Source: Clostridia bacterium (GTDB lineage: Bacteria; Bacillota; Peptococcia; DRI-13; SV3-B141). From it: a DNA stretch of 41,300 nucleotides. The translations under genes and the position numbers were made by a program. The notes under the pieces were generated by a model, which saw only the letters and a program-made list of their open reading frames with translations, had not been told where the DNA came from and did not search any database. Position 1 is the first letter of the stretch. The number at the start of each line of letters is the position of its first letter. Positions 34,435 through 41,300 of the stretch are shown here, in pieces. Where the stretch lies: contig JAHDSB010000002.1 in NCBI GenBank assembly GCA_018433015.1, forward strand, positions 1 to 41,300. The letters are read 5' to 3'.

Positions 34435-36030
34435 GTGAAGATTAAATTCTGCGGTGCCGCGGGCACAGTTACAGGTTCATGTTTTCTGATTACTACCGAA
34501 GAGACAAAGTTCTTAGTTGATTGTGGTATGTTTCAAGGTTCTAAGGCCTTAAAAGAACTAAACTATGGACCTTTTATTTTTGAACCCCAAGAAATAGATT
34601 TCGTTTTATTAACCCATGCCCACGTTGATCACTGTGGGTTATTACCTAAGCTTTATAAACATGGATTCAGAGGAAAAACCTATTGCACAAAGGCCACTAA
34701 GGAATTATGCGCAGTTGTATTACCAGATAGTGGACATATTCAAGAGATGGAAGTTGAAAGGAAAAATAGAAAAAATGCCAGAAAGGGCCAACCCCTTATT
34801 GAACCTATTTATACCGTGAGTGATGCTGAAAAATCTCTTAATCACATAGAAGGAATCTGCTACAGACAAGCTTTCCAGATTACTTCTAATATAAGAGTAT
34901 GTTTCCAAGATGCAGGGCACATTCTTGGTTCTGCAATTATTGAAGTATATATTACAGAAGAAGGCAAAGAACATAAGTTGGTATTTTCGGGCGATATTGG
35001 AAATGTAAATCAGCCCATTATCGAGGATCCAACGGAGATTGAATCTGCTGATCTTGTAGTAATGGAGTCAACATATGGAAATAGATTTCATTTGGAAACA
35101 GAAGATAAGCTCAAAGTGCTAGCTAGTGTAGTAAGGAAAACTCATAAAAAAGGTGGAAATCTTGTTATTCCCTCTTTTGCTGTGGAACGGACCCAAGATT
35201 TAATTTATCATTTGAAAAAGTTGAAAGATACAGATCAGATCCCGGCAATGGATATATATATTGATAGCCCCATGGCGGTGGAAGCAACAAAAGTTTTTAT
35301 TAATAATCCGCAAAATTTTGATGAAGAAGCATCTTGTTTAATAAAAGGGACAGGGGCCAAAGACTTTTTCCAAAGTCCCGATATTCATTATGTTCTTTCC
35401 GCGGAAGAATCCATTGCCCTCAACAAAATTAAAAGTGGAGCAATTATTATCTCTGCCAGCGGAATGGCTGATGCCGGTAGAATAAAACATCATTTAAAGC
35501 ACAATCTCTGGAGACCGGAAAGTACGGTGCTTTTTGTAGGATATCAAGCTCAAGGTACCTTGGGACGGAGAATTTTAGAAGGTGAAAAAAAAGTTAGAAT
35601 TCATGGAGAAGAAATAGCAGTTAATGCCGATATTGCCGTGATAGATGGATTTTCAGCTCATGCCGATCAAGCAGGTCTCTTGAAGTGGATAAGTGGCTTT
35701 AAAAACAAACCGGAACATGTTTTTTTAGTCCATGGTGAAGAAGGTGCACTAAATACTTTACAGAGATTAATGGAAGCTGAAACGGGCTTAAATGTAGATA
35801 TTGCTGAATACGCTACCGAGTATGACGTACTGAAAGGAATAGAAGTACCTGTAGCTGAAGGAACATTTGCTCCGCCGGTATTACCTGATTCTGAGCTTGC
35901 TGATGCATTTCAAACTATTAAGCAACACATTGAAATGTTAGCTCAGTTACCTCGCAAAGATAGAAAGATGTGTCAAAGTATGTTAACTCAACTTAATGAA
36001 ATTGAAAAGAAATTAAATAAAGCCGGGTAG
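34435..36030 (+). CDS. MBL-fold beta-CASP metallo-hydrolase (RNase-like)
   Basis: Metallo-beta-lactamase fold with a beta-CASP insert, 531 aa from this start. The zinc motif HAHVDH lies at residues 61-66, followed by DAGHILGSA, FSGDIG, the beta-CASP stretch VVMESTYGNR and the RMMBL-type C-terminus GFSAHADQAGLLKWI. Relatives (YSH1/CPSF-like) are RNA endo- or exonucleases, so a role in RNA turnover is expected. GTG 34435 is preferred over ATG 34414: an AGAAGGGA SD lies 9 bases before the GTG, while the ATG has none. The last 50 residues are helical and not part of the core. Confidence 0.88.
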   Translation: MKIKFCGAAGTVTGSCFLITTEETKFLVDCGMFQGSKALKELNYGPFIFEPQEIDFVLLTHAHVDHCGLLPKLYKHGFRGKTYCTKATKELCAVVLPDSGHIQEMEVERKNRKNARKGQPLIEPIYTVSDAEKSLNHIEGICYRQAFQITSNIRVCFQDAGHILGSAIIEVYITEEGKEHKLVFSGDIGNVNQPIIEDPTEIESADLVVMESTYGNRFHLETEDKLKVLASVVRKTHKKGGNLVIPSFAVERTQDLIYHLKKLKDTDQIPAMDIYIDSPMAVEATKVFINNPQNFDEEASCLIKGTGAKDFFQSPDIHYVLSAEESIALNKIKSGAIIISASGMADAGRIKHHLKHNLWRPESTVLFVGYQAQGTLGRRILEGEKKVRIHGEEIAVNADIAVIDGFSAHADQAGLLKWISGFKNKPEHVFLVHGEEGALNTLQRLMEAETGLNVDIAEYATEYDVLKGIEVPVAEGTFAPPVLPDSELADAFQTIKQHIEMLAQLPRKDRKMCQSMLTQLNEIEKKLNKAG

Positions 36031-36109
36031 ACAAACTGTAAAGCATGATTTCCCTGGAAATAAATAACATAAAAAACAATGTATAAATAGTAGGACTTTT
36101 AAAGAATTA

Positions 36110-36116
36110 TGTCGAA
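36110..36116 (+). promoter_or_regulatory. Possible Spo0A box
   Basis: TGTCGAA is a perfect 0A-box heptamer, 41 bases before the DUF4015 gene start. A heptamer match can be chance, and no flanking promoter elements are clear. Confidence 0.25.
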
Positions 36117-36157
36117 TTAAGCAGAGAAAATTAGTATTTCTGGGGGATGAAAAGACA

Positions 36158-37363
36158 GTGAAAAAAAATTATAGTATTAAAAGAAAGTATAAGCGGATTT
36201 CAACTTTGCTCGCTTTATTAATAATAATGATGATTACAGCGTTTTATGCTAAAGGTGCCATTTTGCCTGATAAAAGTACCCCAGTAGCCCTTGATTTACG
36301 GGCACTTAGAGATCCTGCTCAACTGATAACTTTAGCAGAAAAAAATTATTTAGTAGAGAATGGTTTAAAGAACGATTTTCGCCCGGAAAATAAAATCCCG
36401 GTAAAAGTAAAAGGAATTTATATGTCAGGTGCGGTGTTTAACAGTTCTACTTTATTTAACAGATTAGTCAGCCTGGTAGAAGAAACAGAATTGAACGCTA
36501 TTGTCATAGATATGAAAGATGATAATGGTTATTTAACAACAAACTTAGACATAGATGTAGCCAGAGAGATTAAGGCCAGAAGTCATAAGGGAATTGATAT
36601 TAAAAAGAATATGAAGCTTTTAAACGATAAAAATATCTATCCAATTGCCAGAATAGTAGTATTTAAAGATCCAACATTAGCTGAAGGAAAACAGGAGCTG
36701 GCTATCAAGACTAAAGATGGGCGGATCTGGAGAAATAGGCGGGGATTAGCGTGGGTGGATCCCCATAACAAAGAAGTGTGGAAGTATGCCGTCGATGTGG
36801 CAAAAGAAGCAGCTAAGTTAGGATTTAAAGAAATTCAATTTGATTATGTAAGATTTCCTACAGATGGTAATATGAAAAATGTAGTTTATCCTTATGCTGA
36901 TGGAAAGAAAAAGGAAGATGTGATCAAAGAATTTTTAAAATATGCTCAACAGGAATTACAACCATATAATGTATATTTAGCTGCAGACGTTTTTGGTCTA
37001 ACAACTCTAACTGTAGATGATATGGGGATGGGGCAGAAATTTGAGAAGGTTATGGAGCATATCGATTATATTTGCCCTATGGTATATCCTTCCCACTATG
37101 GCCCCGGTAATTATGGTTTTAGTAATCCTAATGCCAATCCCTATGGGGTTGTAAATAAGGCTCTATTAGATGGCTTGGAGAAAGCGGAAAATTCCTCTGT
37201 TATTATTAGACCGTGGTTGCAAGACTTTACTCTAGGGAAGCCTTCTTATGGAGCGGCAGAAGTTAGAGCACAGATTAAAGCAACTTATGATGCCGGCTTA
37301 GAAGAGTGGATACTGTGGAATGCTAGCAATAGATACACGAGGAATGCTTTATTAGAAGGATAA
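36158..37363 (+). CDS. DUF4015 putative glycoside hydrolase
   Basis: Exported or membrane-anchored protein of 401 aa. A basic start (KKNYSIKRKYKRI) leads into one hydrophobic helix (about residues 15-32). The rest fits a TIM-barrel glycoside-hydrolase-like domain of DUF4015: VKGIYMSGAVFNS, AIVIDMKDDNGYL, ARIVVFKDP, FKEIQFDYVRFPTDG, ICPMVYPSHYGPG and EEWILWNASNRYT. Acidic residues in the strand ends (D in VIDMKDD and FDYVRFP) could be catalytic. Substrate unknown, perhaps cell-wall glycan or exopolysaccharide. GTG 36158 follows a GGGGGATGA stretch. Confidence 0.85.
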   Translation: MKKNYSIKRKYKRISTLLALLIIMMITAFYAKGAILPDKSTPVALDLRALRDPAQLITLAEKNYLVENGLKNDFRPENKIPVKVKGIYMSGAVFNSSTLFNRLVSLVEETELNAIVIDMKDDNGYLTTNLDIDVAREIKARSHKGIDIKKNMKLLNDKNIYPIARIVVFKDPTLAEGKQELAIKTKDGRIWRNRRGLAWVDPHNKEVWKYAVDVAKEAAKLGFKEIQFDYVRFPTDGNMKNVVYPYADGKKKEDVIKEFLKYAQQELQPYNVYLAADVFGLTTLTVDDMGMGQKFEKVMEHIDYICPMVYPSHYGPGNYGFSNPNANPYGVVNKALLDGLEKAENSSVIIRPWLQDFTLGKPSYGAAEVRAQIKATYDAGLEEWILWNASNRYTRNALLEG

Positions 37364-37377
37364 AACATGATATGTTC

Positions 37378-37411
37378 AGGGCTTTCACTATAGGGAAAGC
37401 CCTCTTTTTTT
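37378..37411 (+). terminator. Intrinsic terminator after the DUF4015 gene
   Basis: AGGGCTTTC (37378-37386), an 8-base loop, GAAAGCCCT (37395-37403), then CTTTTTTT. It lies between two convergent genes. Confidence 0.88.
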
Positions 37412-37460
37412 GGTGCGCCATAACCCTCCATAAACAGAGTTCTTAGCTTCAAAAGCAGTT

Positions 37461-38114
37461 TTACTTAATTTCTAATTGATAACATGCTCTATGAAGATTA
37501 ACATTCCATTCTTTATTTGTAGTATAATTAATGTTTATGATGTGATCGTTGGTTTTAATAAGTTGGCCGCATTTTAAACAGAATTCTTCCTTACAGGCAG
37601 TACTTTCGGAAATTTGATAAGATACATTATTCCATTTATTCCAGCTTTTCCATCCCGTTTTACAAAGATGCGCCCTGTTATCTTTATCTGCCATAACCCA
37701 CTTAAAAAGACGATGAAAACCGAAAGCGTAGCGTGCATGCTTGATAAAGTTTTTTGGCAAACCCAAATTTATAACATAGTCATCAAAGGATGATTCAACT
37801 TTATTTTGTAAAAGGCCGACTATTTTTGTACTTTCCCAGTTATAATTATGAAGAGTTAACCATTTACGTAGAGCATCAAAAATATAACCTCGGCAAACAT
37901 AGATAGGTTCATTCTTCGATACTGCTAGCTTTTTAAAGGTCTCTTCCACAATATCAATAACATATGTTTGATATGCTTTTTGGGAAAAATGGGGAGGCTG
38001 AAAAAATTCTATGGGAATAACTTTGAAAATATATTCTTCTGTTTCTTTGCGGATAATACCAATACCAGTACCACCAATTAAACTACCACTGCCTGCATCG
38101 TCAATTTCTATCAT
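37461..38114 (-). CDS. Conserved hypothetical protein with RNase HII-like motif and zinc site
   Basis: The only minus-strand gene, 217 aa. It starts MIEIDDAGSGSLIGG, which resembles the RNase HII active-site motif (IDEAGRGPLAGP). A middle region has YVCRGYIFDALRKWL and KIVGLLQNKVESSFDDYV, with acidic residues that could complete a metal centre. The C-terminus carries C-x2-C-x25-H-x2-C (CLKCGQ to HRAC), a likely zinc site. ATG 38114 is preferred over ATG 38132 because GAGGTG lies six bases before it. The activity is unproven; an RNase H-fold nuclease is an inference from the motif. I recall similar hypothetical proteins in Clostridia but cannot name a family. Confidence 0.72.
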   Translation of the reverse strand: MIEIDDAGSGSLIGGTGIGIIRKETEEYIFKVIPIEFFQPPHFSQKAYQTYVIDIVEETFKKLAVSKNEPIYVCRGYIFDALRKWLTLHNYNWESTKIVGLLQNKVESSFDDYVINLGLPKNFIKHARYAFGFHRLFKWVMADKDNRAHLCKTGWKSWNKWNNVSYQISESTACKEEFCLKCGQLIKTNDHIININYTTNKEWNVNLHRACYQLEIK

Positions 38115-38219
38115 TTTATGCACCTCACTCATCTTAGTATGGCAGAAACAAAAATGTTGTATTAAACTATTTTTGCTATAATAAAATTTTTATATATATA
38201 AATAGTTAGTAGGAAAAAA

Positions 38220-38249
38220 TTGACGATAATTTATATTACAAAGTATAAT
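38220..38249 (+). promoter_or_regulatory. Sigma-A promoter for the DAK2 gene
   Basis: TTGACG (38220-38225), an 18-base spacer, TATAAT (38244-38249). A good match; it leaves a leader of about 100 bases before the TTG start at 38357. Confidence 0.7.
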
Positions 38250-38278
38250 GATAATGATTTACTTTTTTATAATACAGT

Positions 38279-38317
38279 GGATAAATTATTAATATTTATT
38301 AATTTAATAATTTATCC
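38279..38317 (+). promoter_or_regulatory. 14-bp inverted repeat in the DAK2-gene leader
   Basis: GGATAAATTATTAA (38279-38292) is exactly complementary to TTAATAATTTATCC (38304-38317) around an 11-base loop. It is downstream of the predicted promoter and has no T-tail, so an operator or leader hairpin is more likely than a terminator. Confidence 0.6.
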
Positions 38318-38328
38318 GTTATATAGTA

Positions 38329-38342
38329 AGTTAACGTTAACT
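38329..38342. promoter_or_regulatory. 14-bp palindrome next to the DAK2-gene ribosome site
   Basis: AGTTAACGTTAACT (38329-38342) is a perfect palindrome immediately before the AGGAGG SD. It is a candidate repressor operator. Confidence 0.55.
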
Positions 38343-38356
38343 AAGGAGGCAATAAA

Positions 38357-39976
38357 TTGAATACAAAGATAATCGATGGTGTTCTTTGGAAAAAACTAAT
38401 AATTGCATCCAGCAGATATCTAGAAAATCACAAAGCTATAGTGGATGCCTTAAATGTATTTCCTGTTCCCGATGGTGATACAGGAACAAATATGAGTTTA
38501 ACGATAGCTTCAGCCGCCAAGGCTGTTGAAAAACATGAACATACTAGTATTGAAGTTGTAGCAAATGAAATATCCTATGGTGCTTTAATGGGCGCACGTG
38601 GGAATTCGGGAGTTATTTTATCTCAGCTTTTTAATGGTTTTGCTAAAGGAACAGAGGGAAAGACGGAGATAGATGCTAAGGGTTTTGCTGAGGCTTTTGA
38701 CCAGGCAGTAAAAGTAGCATATCAAGCCGTGATGAATCCTGTGGAAGGAACAATTTTAACTGTTTCTAAGGAAGCTGCAAAAGCAGCCCATGATGCTCTG
38801 GCAGAAATTGATTGTAATATTGAAACCGTTTTAGAAGCTGCATATCAAGGAGCCCAAAAAGCCCTCTCGGAAACACCTAACATGCTACCTGTACTTAAAC
38901 AGGCCGGTGTTGTGGATGCTGGAGGACAAGGATTAGTCTTTATTCTAGAAGGCATGTTAAAAATACTAAAAGGGGAAACATTGGATTTAACTCCGGTACA
39001 ACCAAAGGTAGAAGAACCACAGACAGGGAAAAAAGAAGAATACCTTCCGGGGCAAACAATAAAATTCCAATATTGCACCGAATTCATCCTTAAGAAGAAA
39101 GAAAAAGGAATAGATTTAGATGCTATTCGTTCCTTTTTGCTTGATAAGGGAGATTGTATCCTGGTGGTAGGAAACGAAGCCGCTGCTAAGGTTCATGTGC
39201 ATACTAATCGACCTGGACAAGTTATAGATTTTTGTACCAGTATGGCTTCCCTTCATGAAGTTCAAATACATAATATGTGTGAGCAAAGTCAGGAAATGCA
39301 GCTTAAGGCAAAAGCAACTAAGCACTTAGGGATTGTTAGTGTAGCTGCAGGGGCTGGGTTGGTAGAAATACTAAAGAGTTTAGGTGTTGATATTGTAATA
39401 ACAGGCGGCCAAACTATGAATCCTAGTACTCAGGATTTTATCGAAGCTATAGATAGTGTGCTGGCTGAAGAAGTATTGATTTTGCCTAACAATGGCAATG
39501 TAGTGCTTGCGGCCCAACAAGCAGTAACTGTGGCTAATAAACCATGTCAAGTAGTAGAAACCAAGAGTGTGCCTCAAGGTATAGCTGCTTTGATGGCTTT
39601 TAATCCCGAAAATGACATTAAATATAACAAGGATAAAATGGAAGAAGCGGGAAAACAAATAATAACTTTAGAAGTAACCTACGCCGTAAGAGACGCTCAA
39701 TACGACGGGTATGATATTAAGAAAGATCAGGTACTGGGCATTGCTGATGGCAAACTTGCCCTAACGGGAGATAGTGCTTCAGAAGTTGTAGAAAAATTAG
39801 TAATGGAAAAAATGATTGAAGATCATGAACTTTTAACAATTTATTACGGGGAAGGAGTAACAGAACCGGAAGCCCAAAAATTAGTGGAAAACTTATCACA
39901 AAAATATCCGGATGTAGATTTTGAATTACATCTAGGAGGCCAGCCCTTATACTATTATTTAATATCCTTAGAATAA
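38357..39976 (+). CDS. fakA: DAK2-domain protein, fatty acid kinase FakA/YloV-like
   Basis: Protein of 539 aa with the FakA/YloV layout. The N-terminal DAK2 kinase domain (about 1-200) has the ATP/Mg site ALNVFPVPDGDTGTN (residues 31-45) and GARGNSGVILSQL. A middle domain follows, and the C-terminal part (about 310-539) has ITGGQTMNPSTQDF and the typical IADGKLALTGDS and TIYYGEGV motifs. FakA phosphorylates fatty acids carried by FakB (DegV) partners for phospholipid synthesis. No fakB and no Asp23-like gene, a frequent upstream neighbour, are in the window. TTG 38357 follows AGGAGG. The leader has two palindromes. Confidence 0.9.
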   Translation: MNTKIIDGVLWKKLIIASSRYLENHKAIVDALNVFPVPDGDTGTNMSLTIASAAKAVEKHEHTSIEVVANEISYGALMGARGNSGVILSQLFNGFAKGTEGKTEIDAKGFAEAFDQAVKVAYQAVMNPVEGTILTVSKEAAKAAHDALAEIDCNIETVLEAAYQGAQKALSETPNMLPVLKQAGVVDAGGQGLVFILEGMLKILKGETLDLTPVQPKVEEPQTGKKEEYLPGQTIKFQYCTEFILKKKEKGIDLDAIRSFLLDKGDCILVVGNEAAAKVHVHTNRPGQVIDFCTSMASLHEVQIHNMCEQSQEMQLKAKATKHLGIVSVAAGAGLVEILKSLGVDIVITGGQTMNPSTQDFIEAIDSVLAEEVLILPNNGNVVLAAQQAVTVANKPCQVVETKSVPQGIAALMAFNPENDIKYNKDKMEEAGKQIITLEVTYAVRDAQYDGYDIKKDQVLGIADGKLALTGDSASEVVEKLVMEKMIEDHELLTIYYGEGVTEPEAQKLVENLSQKYPDVDFELHLGGQPLYYYLISLE

Positions 39977-39979
39977 AAT

Positions 39980-40008
39980 AAGACACAGGTCTAAAGCCTG
40001 TGTCTTTT
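39980..40008 (+). terminator. Intrinsic terminator after the DAK2 gene
   Basis: AAGACACAGG (39980-39989), loop TCTAAAG, CCTGTGTCTT (39997-40006), then T. Confidence 0.85.
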
Positions 40009-40029
40009 GGTACAGAAGGGGGGATGGGT

Positions 40030-41300
40030 ATGAACGGCAATTCCATAAATCTCGCTAAAGCCCTAGCAAACTTAGAAATAGCTATTCCCAAAGAATTATT
40101 ATCTTTTTCCCTTGGACAAAAATTTGCAGCAATAGTCTTTTCCCGTAAAGGAGATCAATATCTCTTGCAAGCAGGAAATAAAAGCTTTTATGCTCAGTCC
40201 CAAAGGGAATTGCCTGTGGGTAAGAATTTAACATTTCTCGTAACAGAACAACATGATGGTAAAGTATTTTTAAAAATAGTTGAGGATCTCCCGGTTGAAA
40301 CGTGGGAAAATAAAGGAGTAGAGAATCAATCAGCTCCTACACCACAGAATAATAAAGGTAAGGAGCTCAGCTTAGTAAAAGCTGATACAGCTAATTTAAT
40401 AGAAGTCCATACCTCCTCCGATAAAGCCGTATTAACACCTTTAAAAATCCTAACAAGTTTAGAGGGGAAGGAGCTTCTTAAAACTCCGGGAACTGAGGTG
40501 TTGGTAGAAGGGAAGGATGGTAATATCTATGTTTTGCAACAAAATAAAAAATCTTTTGTTATGGAAAGTAAAAAGCCTTTACCATTTAAAGCCCACCAAA
40601 ATTTCATAGTGATAGATCGCCATGATTCAGGATTTACTGTAAAAGACGAGAGTACAGGAATAAAATATGACTTTCAACAGGTTAAATCCCTAGATAATAG
40701 TAATATTGCTAAAACATTGCTTGCCAATAAGGGTGCAGGCCTTCAGCTAGAAGGTGTTGTACAGCAAAAAATCGGTGACATTTTTGTGCTGACCATAGAT
40801 AAAGAAAAGTTTTATGTGCGATCGGAAGATCCCTTACCTGTAGAAAAAACTATAAAAATAGTAGCAGAAATTAATAAAGAGGGTAAGGTGTTATTGAAAG
40901 CAGCTTTACAACCTCTGCAAAGCCCTGATGAGAATACCCTTCCCTTAGATAAAATAAGAGATATAGCTAAAAAATATGGTCTGGAGAACGAGAAGGATAT
41001 TGAACGATTACATAATTATATGCAAAGAATACCTGGAGAGGATAGAACGGCTATCAGATATTTACTGGACACCAATTTATTAGCAGCTCTTTTATTCCCC
41101 AGGATGTTTCAAGAGGATAAGTATGATAAGTTAGAAGTCATAAAGTACCAGCGAGCAGGGGATAATCAGAAAATATGGGAAATATGTTTTGATCTACAAT
41201 TAGAAAAATTAGGGCATATAGAAGCGAGAATGAAAATGATTGATGAGAGGATATATACCCAATTATGGGCAGAGTCATCAGAGACAGAGGAAATATTGCG
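40030..41300 (+). CDS. FliK-like protein, 3' end beyond the window
   Basis: Open for 423 codons and running off the window edge. ATG 40030 has AAGGGGGG (40016-40023) six bases upstream; ATG 40024 is too close to that SD. The N-terminal part contains repeated beta-rich segments around GTEVLVEGKDGNIYVLQQNKK and LEGVVQQKIGDIFVLTIDKEKF. The end seen here (WEICFDLQLEKLGHIEARM) resembles the C-terminal domain of flagellar hook-length control (FliK) proteins. In Clostridia such genes often precede an FlhB-like export-switch gene; that would lie outside the window. The function is tentative. Confidence 0.6.
   Translation, partial: MNGNSINLAKALANLEIAIPKELLSFSLGQKFAAIVFSRKGDQYLLQAGNKSFYAQSQRELPVGKNLTFLVTEQHDGKVFLKIVEDLPVETWENKGVENQSAPTPQNNKGKELSLVKADTANLIEVHTSSDKAVLTPLKILTSLEGKELLKTPGTEVLVEGKDGNIYVLQQNKKSFVMESKKPLPFKAHQNFIVIDRHDSGFTVKDESTGIKYDFQQVKSLDNSNIAKTLLANKGAGLQLEGVVQQKIGDIFVLTIDKEKFYVRSEDPLPVEKTIKIVAEINKEGKVLLKAALQPLQSPDENTLPLDKIRDIAKKYGLENEKDIERLHNYMQRIPGEDRTAIRYLLDTNLLAALLFPRMFQEDKYDKLEVIKYQRAGDNQKIWEICFDLQLEKLGHIEARMKMIDERIYTQLWAESSETEEIL

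Noticed and set aside
34616-34819. 67-codon + strand frame inside the metallo-hydrolase gene
   Set aside because: It is an out-of-frame shadow of a well-conserved gene and has no ribosome site of its own.
1-41300. CRISPR arrays, tRNA/rRNA genes, insertion sequences or prophage genes
   Set aside because: No regularly spaced repeats, recognisable structural RNA genes, transposases or integrases were found on reading.

Overview
The window is AT-rich DNA with strong purine-rich Shine-Dalgarno sites, frequent GTG/TTG starts, sigma-54 (-24/-12) promoters, a CwlD-like spore-cortex/germination amidase and a TspO homologue. Together these suggest an anaerobic, probably spore-forming member of the Clostridia (Peptococcaceae/Syntrophomonadaceae-like). 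This is inference; no rRNA or species-level marker is present. All genes but one lie on the + strand.

Region 1 (82-16299) is one exopolysaccharide/cell-wall polymer locus. It holds an LCP ligase, a UDP-glucose pyrophosphorylase, a Wzc-type tyrosine autokinase/chain-length protein, a Wzy-type polymerase, a GT4 glycosyltransferase, a PIG-L deacetylase, an APH-fold phosphotransferase and a DUF1972 rhamnosyltransferase-like enzyme. These are followed by rmlD, a fused PHP phosphotyrosine-phosphatase/initiating sugar-phosphate transferase, a MurJ/MviN-family flippase and rmlB-rmlA-rmlC. The parts form an almost complete Wzx/Wzy pathway for a rhamnose-containing polymer, in which the kinase (Wzc) and phosphatase (CpsB-like) could act on each other and on the initiating transferase.

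Region 2 (16300-29140) is catabolic and sensory. A near-consensus sigma-54 promoter precedes a type II meso-diaminopimelate dehydrogenase gene, followed by an NhaC-family transporter and an M20 amidohydrolase. After a tiny membrane protein and TspO come a chemoreceptor and a PAS/AAA+ sigma-54 activator. The activator ends at a terminator, and a second sigma-54 promoter then drives thiolase, acetoacetate CoA-transferase A and B subunits and an AtoE-type short-chain fatty-acid transporter. The layout argues for a sigma-54 regulon for amino-acid/DAP salvage and acetoacetate/short-chain fatty-acid use.

Region 3 (29141-41300) is mixed: an orphan TrpB2, a CwlD-like amidase, a DUF5317 membrane protein, two tandem 28-residue paralogous peptides, an HD-GYP-like membrane protein, a beta-CASP metallo-hydrolase and a DUF4015 glycoside-hydrolase-like protein. 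It continues with a minus-strand protein that has an RNase HII-like N-terminal motif and a C-terminal Cys/His zinc site, a FakA/YloV-type DAK2 protein behind a palindrome-rich leader, and the first part of a FliK-like protein cut by the window edge.

The observations most worth following are the paired sigma-54 promoters around a local activator, the tandem SRWRW mini-proteins under evident purifying selection, the phosphatase-initiating transferase fusion, and the RNase HII-like minus-strand protein.
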